Source: Bacillus sp. RO2 (GTDB taxonomy: Bacteria > Bacillota > Bacilli > Bacillales > Bacillaceae_I). From it: a stretch of 64,000 nucleotides of DNA. The position numbers and the translations under genes were made by a program. Position 1 is the first letter of the stretch. Every line of letters begins with the position of its first letter. This document shows, in pieces, positions 1 through 8,266 of this stretch. Where the stretch lies: contig NZ_JAAXCU010000041.1 in assembly GCF_012911845.1 (NCBI RefSeq), forward strand, positions 62,001 through 126,000. The letters are read 5' to 3'. A model generated the notes under the pieces. It had not been told where the DNA came from, did not search any database, and saw only the letters and a list, made by a program, of their open reading frames with translations.

Positions 1-1
1 C

Positions 2-88
2 TTTGCATCTAACGCTGGACAGGAATGGTTGAAGTTTCAAGAGCTAGTGGAAAGGTCCATTAGATCGGATGAAGATGACTGTTCGTAG
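2..88 (+). CDS. 3' end of a gene cut by the window edge
   Basis: An open frame enters from the left edge and ends at TAG 86-88. It gives 28 residues, hydrophilic and acidic at the end (SIRSDEDDCS), with an amphipathic stretch GQEWLKFQELVERS. A rho-independent terminator follows about 40 bases later on the same strand, which supports a real gene end. Too little is visible to name a family. Confidence 0.4.
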   Translation, partial: FASNAGQEWLKFQELVERSIRSDEDDCS

Positions 89-129
89 AGCAGGATACCC
101 TCATAATTGTAAGAATCAAGAATATAGAA

Positions 130-176
130 AAGACAAGTGGAAGTCCGGTTTATCCATCCGAACTCACACTTGTCTT
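130..176. terminator. Bidirectional terminator between convergent genes
   Basis: Perfect 10-bp arms AAGACAAGTG and CACTTGTCTT enclose a second, smaller CGG/CCG pairing. It is followed by a T-rich stretch on the plus strand and preceded by an A-rich one, so it can serve both the truncated plus-strand gene and the minus-strand STAS gene. Confidence 0.75.
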
Positions 177-208
177 CTTTAAATTCTTCTAGCATAATCC
201 TAATTCTT

Positions 209-1051
209 CTATACTTCCTGCGCAACAACATACTTCCTCAGGGTCTGTTGCAGCGTCCCATGCGTTTCTGCATATTGATGGAAGGTCACTCCCATGCTGA
301 CCATCTTCCTAACAAGTTCTGCACGCAAGCCAGTGATTACTGCTTTGCATCCCATCATCGAGATCCCAGTCAAGATATCCTCAAATACTGCAATGACATC
401 CTGATCCATAGTGGTGACGCCAGAGAGGTCTAATACAAGTGTCTGCAACTTCAAGTTGGAAATCTCCATTAGCGCCTTCTCTTCAATGATGCGAATTCGA
501 TAGTCATCCACATTTCCAATCAATGGCAACACGGCAACCGTTGCACTTACAGGAATAATCGGAACAGATAAATGCTCTACCAATTTCCTTTGCGAACTGA
601 TCAGCTCATCCTTGTAATGAGAATAGCTCAAGAAGAAACTATTTAGAAAATAGTCGATATTATTATTGATTTTCTTTTCTATTTCAAAGAAGTCTTCTTG
701 CGTGAGATATTCTCCTCTTTCATCAATAAATCTATTTATAAATTTCCATAGAGTTCTCCTGATTGCCTGAACCCATTCTAGCTTAAATGATAAAGTAAGA
801 GAGTGAGAATGCTTCGCCCATGCAATCCCTTCTTGTTCAGCGAAGTCAATAACTTCCGTCTCTTTTTGCTCCACCACTCGTTGAATCAAGGTTTGCGCAT
901 TTTTAAGAAGATCGATATTTCCCTTTTGCAAAATATCATTAATTTTCGATGCGACATTCACAGCCTCTGATAGCAAAGTAGCCTCGAACTCATCCTTATG
1001 GTCCTTTAGAAAACTGGTAACTTCTCCATTGCTGACAAATTTCACAGTCAT
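209..1051 (-). CDS. RsbR-type STAS-domain protein (RsbT co-antagonist family)
   Basis: 280 residues. The C-terminal third (about 160-275) is a STAS domain, with the conserved core VLDLSGVTTMD followed by a helix region and the ending VITGLRAELVRKMVSMGV. The N-terminal part (1-150) is helical and fits the variable globin-like sensor half of RsbR paralogs. These proteins form the stressosome with RsbS and RsbT and control sigma-B. In RsbR the phosphorylated Thr/Ser sit near the DLSGV loop, where this protein has Ser and two Thr. GGAG lies 8 bases before the ATG. No rsb operon is adjacent, as is usual for stand-alone RsbR paralogs (YkoB, YojH, YqhA). Confidence 0.85.
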   Translation of the reverse strand: MTVKFVSNGEVTSFLKDHKDEFEATLLSEAVNVASKINDILQKGNIDLLKNAQTLIQRVVEQKETEVIDFAEQEGIAWAKHSHSLTLSFKLEWVQAIRRTLWKFINRFIDERGEYLTQEDFFEIEKKINNNIDYFLNSFFLSYSHYKDELISSQRKLVEHLSVPIIPVSATVAVLPLIGNVDDYRIRIIEEKALMEISNLKLQTLVLDLSGVTTMDQDVIAVFEDILTGISMMGCKAVITGLRAELVRKMVSMGVTFHQYAETHGTLQQTLRKYVVAQEV

Positions 1052-1167
1052 TTAATGATCTCCTTTATAGATATTTATTACTTCCTATTTCTATAAAGAA
1101 AAACGTAATCCTCTTTTATTCGACAAAAAAATAAGGGAGTACGGCAACTTCCCGCCTCCCTTAAACA

Positions 1168-2157
1168 TCACCGTTTTGCTTTTCTCACACCTTGATAAAT
1201 TTCCGATATAGAAGTAAGAAAGAACACCAACACCGCAACCCAGAAAATAAGATCTAGCTGGTACGTAAGGCCAAACAGCTCTTCAAAATAGTTGAAAAAC
1301 GCTGGATTAAACACAGCAAGGTTGTGGAACACGATAATAAATACAGCAAGCGATACAGCATGAACAATAGCATTTGCCAAAACAAGCTTTATGGTCCATT
1401 GCCCAAGCCTCCATTTATACGCCACCTGTCCAACCTCCAAAATCATTACTAGTATCACCAGGGGCCAGAAGGAAATCAATTGGGTTTGATTGAAAAGGGG
1501 CGTCACAAGTGTCAATCCCTCTTCCCCTTTTTCATAGATTCCAAGCAACTTATTGGCATTAAAATAACCAGCTACCCAAATAACCGTCCAGATTAAACTG
1601 CCCAACAATTCTACTTTTGAAATGGCTTTTCTTTTTGGAACATATGTGACATCTTTTAAATCCTCAGGGGCCCATTCCTTCCACTTCGATGTAATTGGAT
1701 TAGTGTTATCGGAATTATCCAGTCTTTCCACCAATGCAAACGTAATCGTTATCCAGAAAAATGTCTGAACTCCGGCACTAAGACTGTTCCATATCCCGTC
1801 AGCAATCATGCCAAGAATAACCGGGAAGATTTCCCCCTCACCACTATAAGAAAAAATGCCCACGAAGGTCACCACGCAAAAAGAGATGATCATTGCGAGT
1901 GGAATAATGAGCTTCAACAGACTTACATACACATCAAAATACCGCGGACCTATCAAATGCATCGGTTTATCCAAATAACCGCTGGCTAGCTTTGCTGGAT
2001 GCCCAAGCTCTGATAGTACTGCTTTTACATCTTCTTCCTGATAATCATCCGGAAGCATATCCTCGATGGTCGAACGTAGTTCAAGTCCGATATCATCCTG
2101 TTGTTTCTCCGGCAGCCTTCGAATCACCTCCTGAACATACAACTCAATCAGTTTCAT
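1168..2157 (-). CDS. HAAS-domain membrane protein paired with PadR
   Basis: About 329 residues. Residues 1-75 match the HAAS/permease-prefix type: a helical domain with RRLPEKQQDDIGLELRSTIE and ELGHPAKLASGYL. Five or six hydrophobic membrane segments follow. I chose the second ATG (2157), because AGGAG is 10 bases upstream of it and only 1 base before the first ATG. The gene overlaps the 3' end of the upstream padR by 14 bases, so the two are translationally coupled. PadR-HAAS pairs are common in Firmicutes; the HAAS protein is thought to be the regulated membrane partner. Substrate or activity is unknown. Confidence 0.75.
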   Translation of the reverse strand: MKLIELYVQEVIRRLPEKQQDDIGLELRSTIEDMLPDDYQEEDVKAVLSELGHPAKLASGYLDKPMHLIGPRYFDVYVSLLKLIIPLAMIISFCVVTFVGIFSYSGEGEIFPVILGMIADGIWNSLSAGVQTFFWITITFALVERLDNSDNTNPITSKWKEWAPEDLKDVTYVPKRKAISKVELLGSLIWTVIWVAGYFNANKLLGIYEKGEEGLTLVTPLFNQTQLISFWPLVILVMILEVGQVAYKWRLGQWTIKLVLANAIVHAVSLAVFIIVFHNLAVFNPAFFNYFEELFGLTYQLDLIFWVAVLVFFLTSISEIYQGVRKAKR

Positions 2158-2497
2158 TGTCCTCATTCTCCTCTCTTAGTAAAATGGCAAGCTCCTGAGA
2201 CGTTTTCTCCCATTCCTTTTTCAACTTCTCAAAAGTCTCCGTCCCATACTCACTTAAAACGTAGTACCTCCGCGGCCTACTCTCCGTTTTGTCCCAACTA
2301 CTCGTTACCAGCTCCTGCTTTTCCAAACGCCTAAGCAATGGATAAAGTGTACTTTGCTCAATGGTGATTCCACTTTTTTCAAGCAATTGAACTAGTGAAT
2401 AGCCATACTGAGGCGTTCTCAGCTGACTTAATACCGCTAATGTCAAAGTCCCACGCCTTAATTCCGTCGTCAACGACTGCAACAATCCATCGCTCAT
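2144..2497 (-). CDS. PadR-family transcriptional regulator
   Basis: 117 residues, the usual size of short PadR repressors. The winged helix is clear: RRGTLTLAVLSQL, then YGYSLVQLLEKSG, then the recognition region STLYPLLRRLEKQELV and the wing RPRRYYVLSEYG. A C-terminal helix (about 80-108) should form the dimer. It is first in a two-gene operon with the HAAS protein. Two near-identical palindromes lie immediately upstream (2514-2560), which points to autorepression. The ATG follows GAGGTG at 6 bases. Confidence 0.9.
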   Translation of the reverse strand: MSDGLLQSLTTELRRGTLTLAVLSQLRTPQYGYSLVQLLEKSGITIEQSTLYPLLRRLEKQELVTSSWDKTESRPRRYYVLSEYGTETFEKLKKEWEKTSQELAILLREENEDNETD

Positions 2498-2513
2498 CTA
2501 CTCACCTCTATTT

Positions 2514-2560
2514 ATACTATATGTCGTACAGTATGGTTTATACTATGTATCATACAGTAT
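2514..2560. promoter_or_regulatory. Tandem palindromic PadR operators
   Basis: Two 21-bp sites, 2514-2534 and 2540-2560, each have the form ATACT-N11-AGTAT and repeat with a 26-bp offset. They sit just upstream of the padR start codon. PadR operators typically contain ATAC and GTAT half sites, so these are very likely the autoregulatory operators. This is inferred from sequence form and position. Confidence 0.7.
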
Positions 2561-2660
2561 GGAGGTGAAAAAAGTAAAGGTATTCATCAGAAATGTGTGT
2601 TTACACCTCTTTATCTTAGGTGCATATACTATGCAACTAATACTTCTAGGAGGTTATATC

Positions 2661-2753
2661 ATGACTTGCGAAGTAATAGCAAAAGGGACTGGCAAAAACC
2701 TCCTGTCCCTTTTGAACGAATCACACTTCCCGTTTCATCCACCTCTATTCTAG
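2661..2753 (+). CDS. Possible 30-residue small protein or leader peptide
   Basis: An ATG at 2661 follows AGGAGG at 7 bases, a near-ideal ribosome-binding site. The frame runs 30 codons to 2753, close before the AI-2E-type permease gene. Within it an inverted repeat (CAAAAGGGAC / GTCCCTTTTG, about 2678-2715) could form a hairpin. The peptide ends in a His/Phe/Pro-rich tail and has no recognisable family. It may be a leader peptide affecting the permease gene or a chance frame; only the ribosome-binding site supports it. Confidence 0.35.
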   Translation: MTCEVIAKGTGKNLLSLLNESHFPFHPPLF

Positions 2754-2789
2754 GGAATAAACTACTATTACTTTCTCTGGAGGGATAGC

Positions 2790-3857
2790 ATGTGGATCAG
2801 ACACCCGTTCTTTAAATATGCAACAGGTATCATTCTAGTATTATTAATAGTTTTTCTATTAAGTAAAGTTCAATTTATTGTTAATCCAATTATTAGCTTT
2901 ATCACAACCCTATTCTTTCCTATCCTAATTGCTGGCTTTCTATTTTATATCTTAAAGCCATTGGTGAATCTGCTCGCAAAGTCCAAGTTTATCCCGCGTA
3001 CCTTGGCTATCATTCTTGTATTCTCAGCTATTATTGGAGCTGCTGTATTAGCCGGCTATTCCGTTGGAGGGAAAATCGAGGAGCAGATCGCACAGTTTGC
3101 AGAAGACTTCCCATCTTTTCTTGAAAAAAATGAAGAACAAACAAAGGAACTGATTGATGAAAATAACTTCGGCCTCATCTCTTATGAGGAAGCTAAACAG
3201 AGAGGTCTAGCCTTTTTAAAAGAACAGTCCCAACGCATTGGAGAGAACGTATCCGCCATCATTTCCTCCATCACTAACTTTGTGACCATCCTTGTTGTAG
3301 CCCCGTTCATCTTGTTCTATTTTCTAAAGGATGGCCATAAACTCTTGCCCTTTATCTTGAAAATGCTGCCGAACAAGCATCATGACGAAGGAAAAAGATT
3401 GTTAACCGATATAGACAAGACTTTATCCACCTACATTGGCGGACAAATGATTGTGGCATTGGTGAATGGCTTTCTCATGTACATAGGCTATCTCATCATC
3501 GGATTGGATTATGCGCTTGTGCTGGCCATATTTATCGTGATTACCGCTGTCGTTCCCATTATCGGTCCGGCATTAGGAGTACTGCCCGCAGGGATCATCG
3601 GACTGATGACTGATCCATTTATGGTCGTGAAGATATTAATACTTCTTGCAATCGTGCAACAGATTGAAGGAAATTTGGTTTCCCCGCAGATTATCGGAAA
3701 CAAGCTCTCCATTCACCCTTTGACAGTCATCCTGCTCCTTCTTGCAGCAGGGAAGCTGTACGGATTTATCGGTATTCTGTTGGCGGTTCCCGTGTATTCA
3801 GTTTTGAAGGTTGTGACCAAGAATCTGTATGAGGTTTATCGGTTACGAAGGGCTTAA
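2790..3857 (+). CDS. AI-2E family transporter (YdbI/TqsA-type permease)
   Basis: 355 residues. Two membrane segments at the N-terminus are followed by a soluble region (about 85-160, charged, with FAEDFPSFLEKNEEQTKEL), then five or six more membrane segments. The family signature is in the C-terminal half: GGQMIVALVNGFLMYIG, PIIGPALGVLPAGI and NLVSPQIIGNKLSIHPLTV. Members export small molecules such as AI-2, or act in Na+/Li+ efflux; the substrate cannot be told here. GGAGGG stands 6 bases before the ATG. The gene is followed by a terminator shared with the convergent SDR gene. Confidence 0.85.
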   Translation: MWIRHPFFKYATGIILVLLIVFLLSKVQFIVNPIISFITTLFFPILIAGFLFYILKPLVNLLAKSKFIPRTLAIILVFSAIIGAAVLAGYSVGGKIEEQIAQFAEDFPSFLEKNEEQTKELIDENNFGLISYEEAKQRGLAFLKEQSQRIGENVSAIISSITNFVTILVVAPFILFYFLKDGHKLLPFILKMLPNKHHDEGKRLLTDIDKTLSTYIGGQMIVALVNGFLMYIGYLIIGLDYALVLAIFIVITAVVPIIGPALGVLPAGIIGLMTDPFMVVKILILLAIVQQIEGNLVSPQIIGNKLSIHPLTVILLLLAAGKLYGFIGILLAVPVYSVLKVVTKNLYEVYRLRRA

Positions 3858-3875
3858 GCAGAAAACTTCAATTAA

Positions 3876-3912
3876 AAAAGGGGAATCAGCCACTCAAACT
3901 GCTTCCCCTTTT
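3876..3912. terminator. Bidirectional terminator
   Basis: Arms AAAAGGGGAA and TTCCCCTTTT lie between the convergent permease and SDR genes, with A and T runs on the outer sides. Confidence 0.75.
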
Positions 3913-3917
3913 CTAAC

Positions 3918-4856
3918 TTATGTTTGTTTTTTCATATATCTTAACGTTTCTTCTATTCCTTTTTCATATGGAGTCCACTCCATTGTCCCAAGAAACTTCT
4001 CTAGTTTTTCCCCTGATAGAATGGTAGGCTCAGTGTTGATATATTGCATTTCCACCGCCTCACGCATTCCCTTTCCAGCAACCAGGGCATAAAGAGCAAA
4101 CAGAGGCTTTGTAATGTAGTAAAGTTGCTTATCTTTACCTAGCTGTCCTTTCACGATTTTTTCAAAGTCACGCCCGGTAATGGTCGATACGGCAGGGATA
4201 TTCCAACAGTGCCCATAGGCATCCTCTTTTAAAGCTAACTCCACCATCACCTTAGCTCCATCTTTCGTATAAATAAATTCCCTTTCAATGTTTCTCGGTC
4301 CGACAAAACCTCCCTTTCTTTTTTGCAGGAGTTGATCCAGAGTAAAGTGCATGTAAGTATTAGTAGCATTCGGCCCATAAAAGTCTGGAAAGTGGCAAAT
4401 TAATGACGGAATAGAGGACTGTTGAATCGTTTCCCCCATTACCTTTCGAAGCTTCCCTTTTTTGGTATGAGGGTTTTTTTCCATATTCTCGGTAATCCTG
4501 TTACCACCGCTTTTTCCATAAGCATAAATGTTATCTACCATGGCTAGTTTTGCACCATTCTCTTCCGCTGCATGGATAATATTTTGGGTAATTGGCAACA
4601 ACTTATCCTTCCACTGTTCATAAGGAAGGTTCAGTGCATGAAAAATGACATCAACACCTTTAGCTGCAAAGATCAACTTCTCTTTACTTCCTGCATCTCC
4701 AGCTACGAGTGTCACTTTTTCTTCACTAGCAAATAGCTCCTCAAGTTTCTCTATACCTCTGGCAAAAGCCACTACATCCACCCCGCGACTAACTAGTTCC
4801 ATCACCAATGAATGCCCCATTCCACCTGAAGCCCCTATAACCAATGCTTTTTTCAT
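3918..4856 (-). CDS. NAD(P)-dependent epimerase/dehydratase-like SDR
   Basis: 312 residues, the usual size of an extended/atypical SDR. The N-terminus has the Rossmann dinucleotide loop GASGGMG (residues 8-14), with ARG after beta-2, so NADP use is possible. VDVIFHALN and MVDNIYAYGKSG follow. A Tyr and Lys are present in YAYGK, but the classical YxxxK spacing is not clean, so activity is uncertain. A 15-bp operator-like palindrome lies upstream, and the neighbouring TetR gene has the same motif, so the regulator probably controls this gene. Substrate unknown. Confidence 0.75.
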   Translation of the reverse strand: MKKALVIGASGGMGHSLVMELVSRGVDVVAFARGIEKLEELFASEEKVTLVAGDAGSKEKLIFAAKGVDVIFHALNLPYEQWKDKLLPITQNIIHAAEENGAKLAMVDNIYAYGKSGGNRITENMEKNPHTKKGKLRKVMGETIQQSSIPSLICHFPDFYGPNATNTYMHFTLDQLLQKRKGGFVGPRNIEREFIYTKDGAKVMVELALKEDAYGHCWNIPAVSTITGRDFEKIVKGQLGKDKQLYYITKPLFALYALVAGKGMREAVEMQYINTEPTILSGEKLEKFLGTMEWTPYEKGIEETLRYMKKQT

Positions 4857-4881
4857 AAAAATATACCCCCCTGCCTAGTTT

Positions 4882-4896
4882 TTAACCGACGGTCAA
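4882..4896. promoter_or_regulatory. Candidate TetR operator upstream of the SDR gene
   Basis: TTAACCG-A-CGGTCAA is a nearly perfect palindrome. Read on the minus strand it is TTGACC-N5-TTAA, the same pattern as the site in front of the TetR gene (5504-5518). Confidence 0.5.
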
Positions 4897-4913
4897 TAAA
4901 TGTTCAAAAAATT

Positions 4914-5495
4914 TTACCCCAAAGATGCCAGGATAAAATTCACATGTGATTCTGCCAAGCCTTTCACTTCTTCATAGTCTGCATCACACCGGCAATAGTG
5001 ACTAACGAAACCGTGTAAGGAAAGGAAAATGGACCATGCTTGCTGGATGCTGATAGATTGATTGCTAAGTTTTAAAAGTGCCTCTGCAAACTTCTCATAA
5101 GATTCATTCGGACCTTTATTAACATAGCTTTTCACTTCTTCATCTGAAAGCAGAAACATCATCTCATATTGACTCTTATGCGTAAGGCCAAAGCGGATGA
5201 ATTCGAGCAAAACTTGCGTTAATTTTGTTTTGTTATCAAGGTTCTGCATCATCACATTGTCCAGCCAAAGATCTAGTTCTTTAAAATCCGATTCAATCAT
5301 GGCGTAAAAAAGTTCCGCTTTATTTTTAAAATGATAATAAATAGCACCATGACTATAACCTAACTCTGCAGCTATTTGCCGCATCGAAACCTGTTGATAA
5401 CCCTTCTTGCGAAACAACTCCCGTGCTGCATTCATTACCATCATCTGAGTTAATTCATTTGTTACCGCTTTTCTAGGTGTCATTTCCTTACTCAT
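4914..5495 (-). CDS. TetR/AcrR family regulator
   Basis: 193 residues from the ATG at 5495. A longer frame begins at 5552, but its first 19 codons run through the likely promoter/operator. The N-terminal TetR domain (about 15-60) is clear: AARELFRKKGYQQVSMRQIA, then the recognition helix YSHGAIYYHFKNKAELFYAM. The C-terminal ligand domain is helical and not assignable. The gene lies in tandem behind the divergent ABC exporter and ahead of the SDR gene; operator-like sites before both this gene and the SDR suggest joint autoregulation. Confidence 0.85.
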   Translation of the reverse strand: MSKEMTPRKAVTNELTQMMVMNAARELFRKKGYQQVSMRQIAAELGYSHGAIYYHFKNKAELFYAMIESDFKELDLWLDNVMMQNLDNKTKLTQVLLEFIRFGLTHKSQYEMMFLLSDEEVKSYVNKGPNESYEKFAEALLKLSNQSISIQQAWSIFLSLHGFVSHYCRCDADYEEVKGLAESHVNFILASLG

Positions 5496-5503
5496 CCTTT
5501 TTA

Positions 5504-5518
5504 TTGACCACTGTTTAA
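5504..5518. promoter_or_regulatory. Candidate TetR operator upstream of the TetR gene
   Basis: TTGACCACTGTTTAA shares TTGACC-N5-TTAA with the site at 4882-4896. It lies 9 bases upstream of the chosen TetR start. Confidence 0.4.
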
Positions 5519-5661
5519 TTAAAATATATACCTTTGGAAATACTGTTGTCAACTAAAAAATTGGTAACATGTTCCTCAATCTGTCACAATGATAGTGGAA
5601 CTAACTTATTTAATAAACGTACAATTATCAAACAAACCTTCTAAAAGGAGACACACAATAA

Positions 5662-7398
5662 ATGGAGCAAGCTTCGAATACTAATTTGAAAAAATTTACC
5701 GCCCTTATCATGTCGACTAATATCCCAAAACTCGCACTAACACTGGGATTAGTCGGCAGTCTAATCACCACACTTGTTGGACTAACCATTCCCTTGCTTA
5801 CCCAGCAACTAGTCGACGGCTTTTCCATGGAATCACTTAGTGTCGGTCTTATTGTTGCAATTGCAGGCGTCTTTATTTTACAAGCTGTGATTGACGGATT
5901 ATCCACCTACTCCCTCGCTTATGTCGGCCAAAGCATCGTTGCCGGCCTTCGCGAGAAAATGTGGTTCAAATTGATCCGTCTGCCTGTCAGTTATTTTGAC
6001 AAAAAAACAAGTGGCGAATCGGTCAGTCGTGTAGTTAACGACACAGGGATTGTAAAAGATTTGATCTCACAGCACTTCCCGCAGTTCATCACAGGAATTA
6101 TCACGATTATCGGTGCTGTCATCATCCTCTTCATCATGGACTGGAAAATGACATTGCTTATGCTGATTTCCGTGCCAGTAACAACGCTGGTCATGATTCC
6201 ACTTGGTACGAAAATGGCGAAGATCTCACGTGGCATGCAAGATGAAACGGCCAATTTTACCGGCAGTGTCCAGCAGACTCTAAGTGAGATTCGTCTGATG
6301 AAGGCATCAAATGCGGAAGCGGTAGAAGAGATTAAAGGGAAGTCTGGCATTCGCACGCTACTCACTTTTGGTCTTAGAGAAGCTCGTATTTTTGCTATAA
6401 TCGGACCGCTTATGTATATGGTCGTCATGCTTGTGATTGTGGTGATTATCGGTTATGGCGGAATTCGGGTAGCAGAAGGCACCATGACAACCGGGGAACT
6501 CGTTGCTTTCCTGCTCTACCTGTTCCAGATTATTTTTCCGATTACATCTTTTACGATGTTTTTTACACAGCTACAGAAGGCTAAAGGCGCGACGGAAAGA
6601 ATTATTGATATTCTAGAAATCGATGACGAACCCGGACAGGAAGGATTGGCTGCGGATATTACCAATCAATCCGTTTTCGTAAAAAGTGTGTCCTTTGGAT
6701 ACAACGAGGACGAGCCTATCTTGCGTAATGTTTCCTTTGATGTTGAACCTGGCATGATGGTTGCCTTTGCAGGACCGAGCGGCGGCGGGAAAAGTACACT
6801 TTTCGGTCTGCTGGAACGCTTTTATGAACCAACAAACGGGGAAATTTACGTCGGCGCGTTACCTATCTCCTCCTTATCCATGAAAGCATGGCGCCAGCAA
6901 ATCGGCTATGTTTCCCAAGACAGCCCGATGATGGCCGGTACCATCCGAGATAACTTGACGTATGGGTTGGAAAATAAAGAGGAGCTTACAGATGACCGCC
7001 TATGGGAAGTAGCCAAGATGGCATATGCCGACCAGTTCATTCAAGAGTTTCCGAAAGGGCTCGATACCGAAGTGGGCGAACGCGGAGTGATGCTATCTGG
7101 CGGACAACGCCAACGAATCGCGATTGCCCGTGCCTTTTTGCGCGACCCTAAGATTTTGATGATGGACGAAGCAACGGCAAGCCTTGACAGTCAGTCAGAA
7201 GGAATCGTCCAGCAGGCGTTGACTAGGCTGATGGAAGGCCGGACAACATTTGTGATTGCGCATCGCCTTTCTACGATTGTGAATGCGGATAAGATCATTT
7301 TTATCGAAAAAGGCGAGATCACTGGAATGGGGACTCATCAGGAGTTGGTGGAGTCGCATAAGTTGTATCGCGAGTTTGCGGAGCAGCAGTTGACTTAG
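5662..7398 (+). CDS. ABC exporter half-transporter (BmrA/YvcC-like)
   Basis: 578 residues, the standard size of a fused membrane-ATPase half exporter that works as a homodimer. Six membrane segments fill residues 20-310. The nucleotide-binding domain is complete: Walker A GPSGGGKST near 370, Q-loop YVSQDSP, signature LSGGQRQRIAIARA near 478, Walker B ILMMDEATASLD, and the switch His in VIAHRLST near 533. This family exports drugs, lipids or peptides; the substrate cannot be read from sequence. AAAGGAG precedes the ATG at 11 bases. The gene is divergent from the TetR gene, which may regulate it. Confidence 0.9.
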   Translation: MEQASNTNLKKFTALIMSTNIPKLALTLGLVGSLITTLVGLTIPLLTQQLVDGFSMESLSVGLIVAIAGVFILQAVIDGLSTYSLAYVGQSIVAGLREKMWFKLIRLPVSYFDKKTSGESVSRVVNDTGIVKDLISQHFPQFITGIITIIGAVIILFIMDWKMTLLMLISVPVTTLVMIPLGTKMAKISRGMQDETANFTGSVQQTLSEIRLMKASNAEAVEEIKGKSGIRTLLTFGLREARIFAIIGPLMYMVVMLVIVVIIGYGGIRVAEGTMTTGELVAFLLYLFQIIFPITSFTMFFTQLQKAKGATERIIDILEIDDEPGQEGLAADITNQSVFVKSVSFGYNEDEPILRNVSFDVEPGMMVAFAGPSGGGKSTLFGLLERFYEPTNGEIYVGALPISSLSMKAWRQQIGYVSQDSPMMAGTIRDNLTYGLENKEELTDDRLWEVAKMAYADQFIQEFPKGLDTEVGERGVMLSGGQRQRIAIARAFLRDPKILMMDEATASLDSQSEGIVQQALTRLMEGRTTFVIAHRLSTIVNADKIIFIEKGEITGMGTHQELVESHKLYREFAEQQLT

Positions 7399-7410
7399 GT
7401 TGGAGATAAG

Positions 7411-7447
7411 AAAAAAGGTCAAGGATGCGGAGTCCTTGACCTTTTTT
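7411..7447 (+). terminator. Rho-independent terminator of the ABC exporter
   Basis: A 15-bp perfect stem, AAAAAAGGTCAAGGA with its complement, has a 7-base loop and is followed by a T run. Confidence 0.9.
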
Positions 7448-7482
7448 TATGGTAGATTTGTTCTAATTCAAGATTTGGGTAT

Positions 7483-8113
7483 TGAGTCGGTTTCTCTGTT
7501 ACCGTTTTCCAGAGTCCAGAGAAACCGCTTCTCTACTACCATTTTCCCTGTTCCCATTTGCATTTCGGGCGGAGAGACCGACTCTCTACTACCGTTTTCC
7601 CTATTCCCATTTGCGGTTCGGGGGGAGAGACCGACTCTCTACTACCGTTTTCCCTATTCCCATTGCAGTTCGGGCGGAGAGACTGCCTCTCTACTACCAT
7701 TTTTCCCTATTCCCATTGCAGTTCGGGCGGAGAGACTGCCTCTCTACTACCGTTTTCCCTATTCCCATTCCATTTCGGGTGGAGAGACTGCCTCTCTACT
7801 ACCGTTTTCTCTGTTTCCATTGTGGTTCGGGCGGAGAGACTGCCTCTCTACTACCGTTTTCCCTATTCCCATTCCATTTCGGGCGGAGAGACTGCCTCTC
7901 TACTACCGTTTTCCCTATTCCCATTCCATTTCGGGCGGAGAGACTGCCTCTCTACTACCGTTTTCTCTGTTTCCATTGCGGTTCGGGCGGAGAGACCGAC
8001 TCTCTACTACCGTTTTCCCTATTCCCATTCCATTTCGGGTGGAGAGACCGACTCTCTACTACCGTTTTCCCTATTCCCATTGAGGTTCGGGAATAGAGAC
8101 GACCTCTCTATAG
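7483..8113. repeat. Array of about 12 tandem 52-bp repeats
   Basis: The landmark GGAGAGAC recurs at 7571, 7624, 7676, 7729, 7781, 7833, 7885, 7937, 7989 and 8041, that is, every 52 (occasionally 53) bases, with degenerate end copies at 7518 and 8093. Each unit holds a short hairpin (GAGAG / CTCTC around CTGCC or CCGAC), then CTACTACCGTTTTCC and a TTCGGG box. No unit carries a plus-strand stop in any frame. Because 52 is not a multiple of three, the same peptide motif appears in all three frames; this is repeat structure, not coding. The array lies between the ABC exporter terminator and selO. Confidence 0.9.
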
Positions 8114-8140
8114 CAATTCAACCTAACTTTCTTTAAAGTT

Positions 8141-8256
8141 CATGCCGAAATCAACCGAGCTCGTGCCGAAACCACTCAAGTTGATGCCAAAACCACTCAA
8201 GTTCGTGCCAAAACCACACGAGCTCGTGCCAAAACCACTCAAGTTCGTGCCAAAAC
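8141..8256. repeat. Five and a half tandem 21-bp repeats
   Basis: Units follow CGTGCCAAAACCACTCAAGTT with small variations (for example CGAGCT ends). The array starts about 30 bases after the 52-bp array and ends about 10 bases before the selO stop codon. A period of 21 bp equals two helical turns. Confidence 0.85.
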
Positions 8257-8266
8257 GAAAATCACC

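Noticed and set aside
2540-2790. T-box or riboswitch leader before the AI-2E-type permease
   Set aside because: Apart from a single 10-bp hairpin there is no T-box sequence, specifier loop or known aptamer motif.
7483-8113. CRISPR array
   Set aside because: The regular hairpin-bearing repeat looks CRISPR-like, but the sequence between hairpins is conserved as well, so there are no spacers, and no cas genes are near.
7400-8136. Three long overlapping plus-strand frames of ~190-230 residues with repeated SLLPFSLFP-type motifs
   Set aside because: They are the same 52-bp repeat read in three frames. None has a ribosome-binding site, and the unit length is not a multiple of three.
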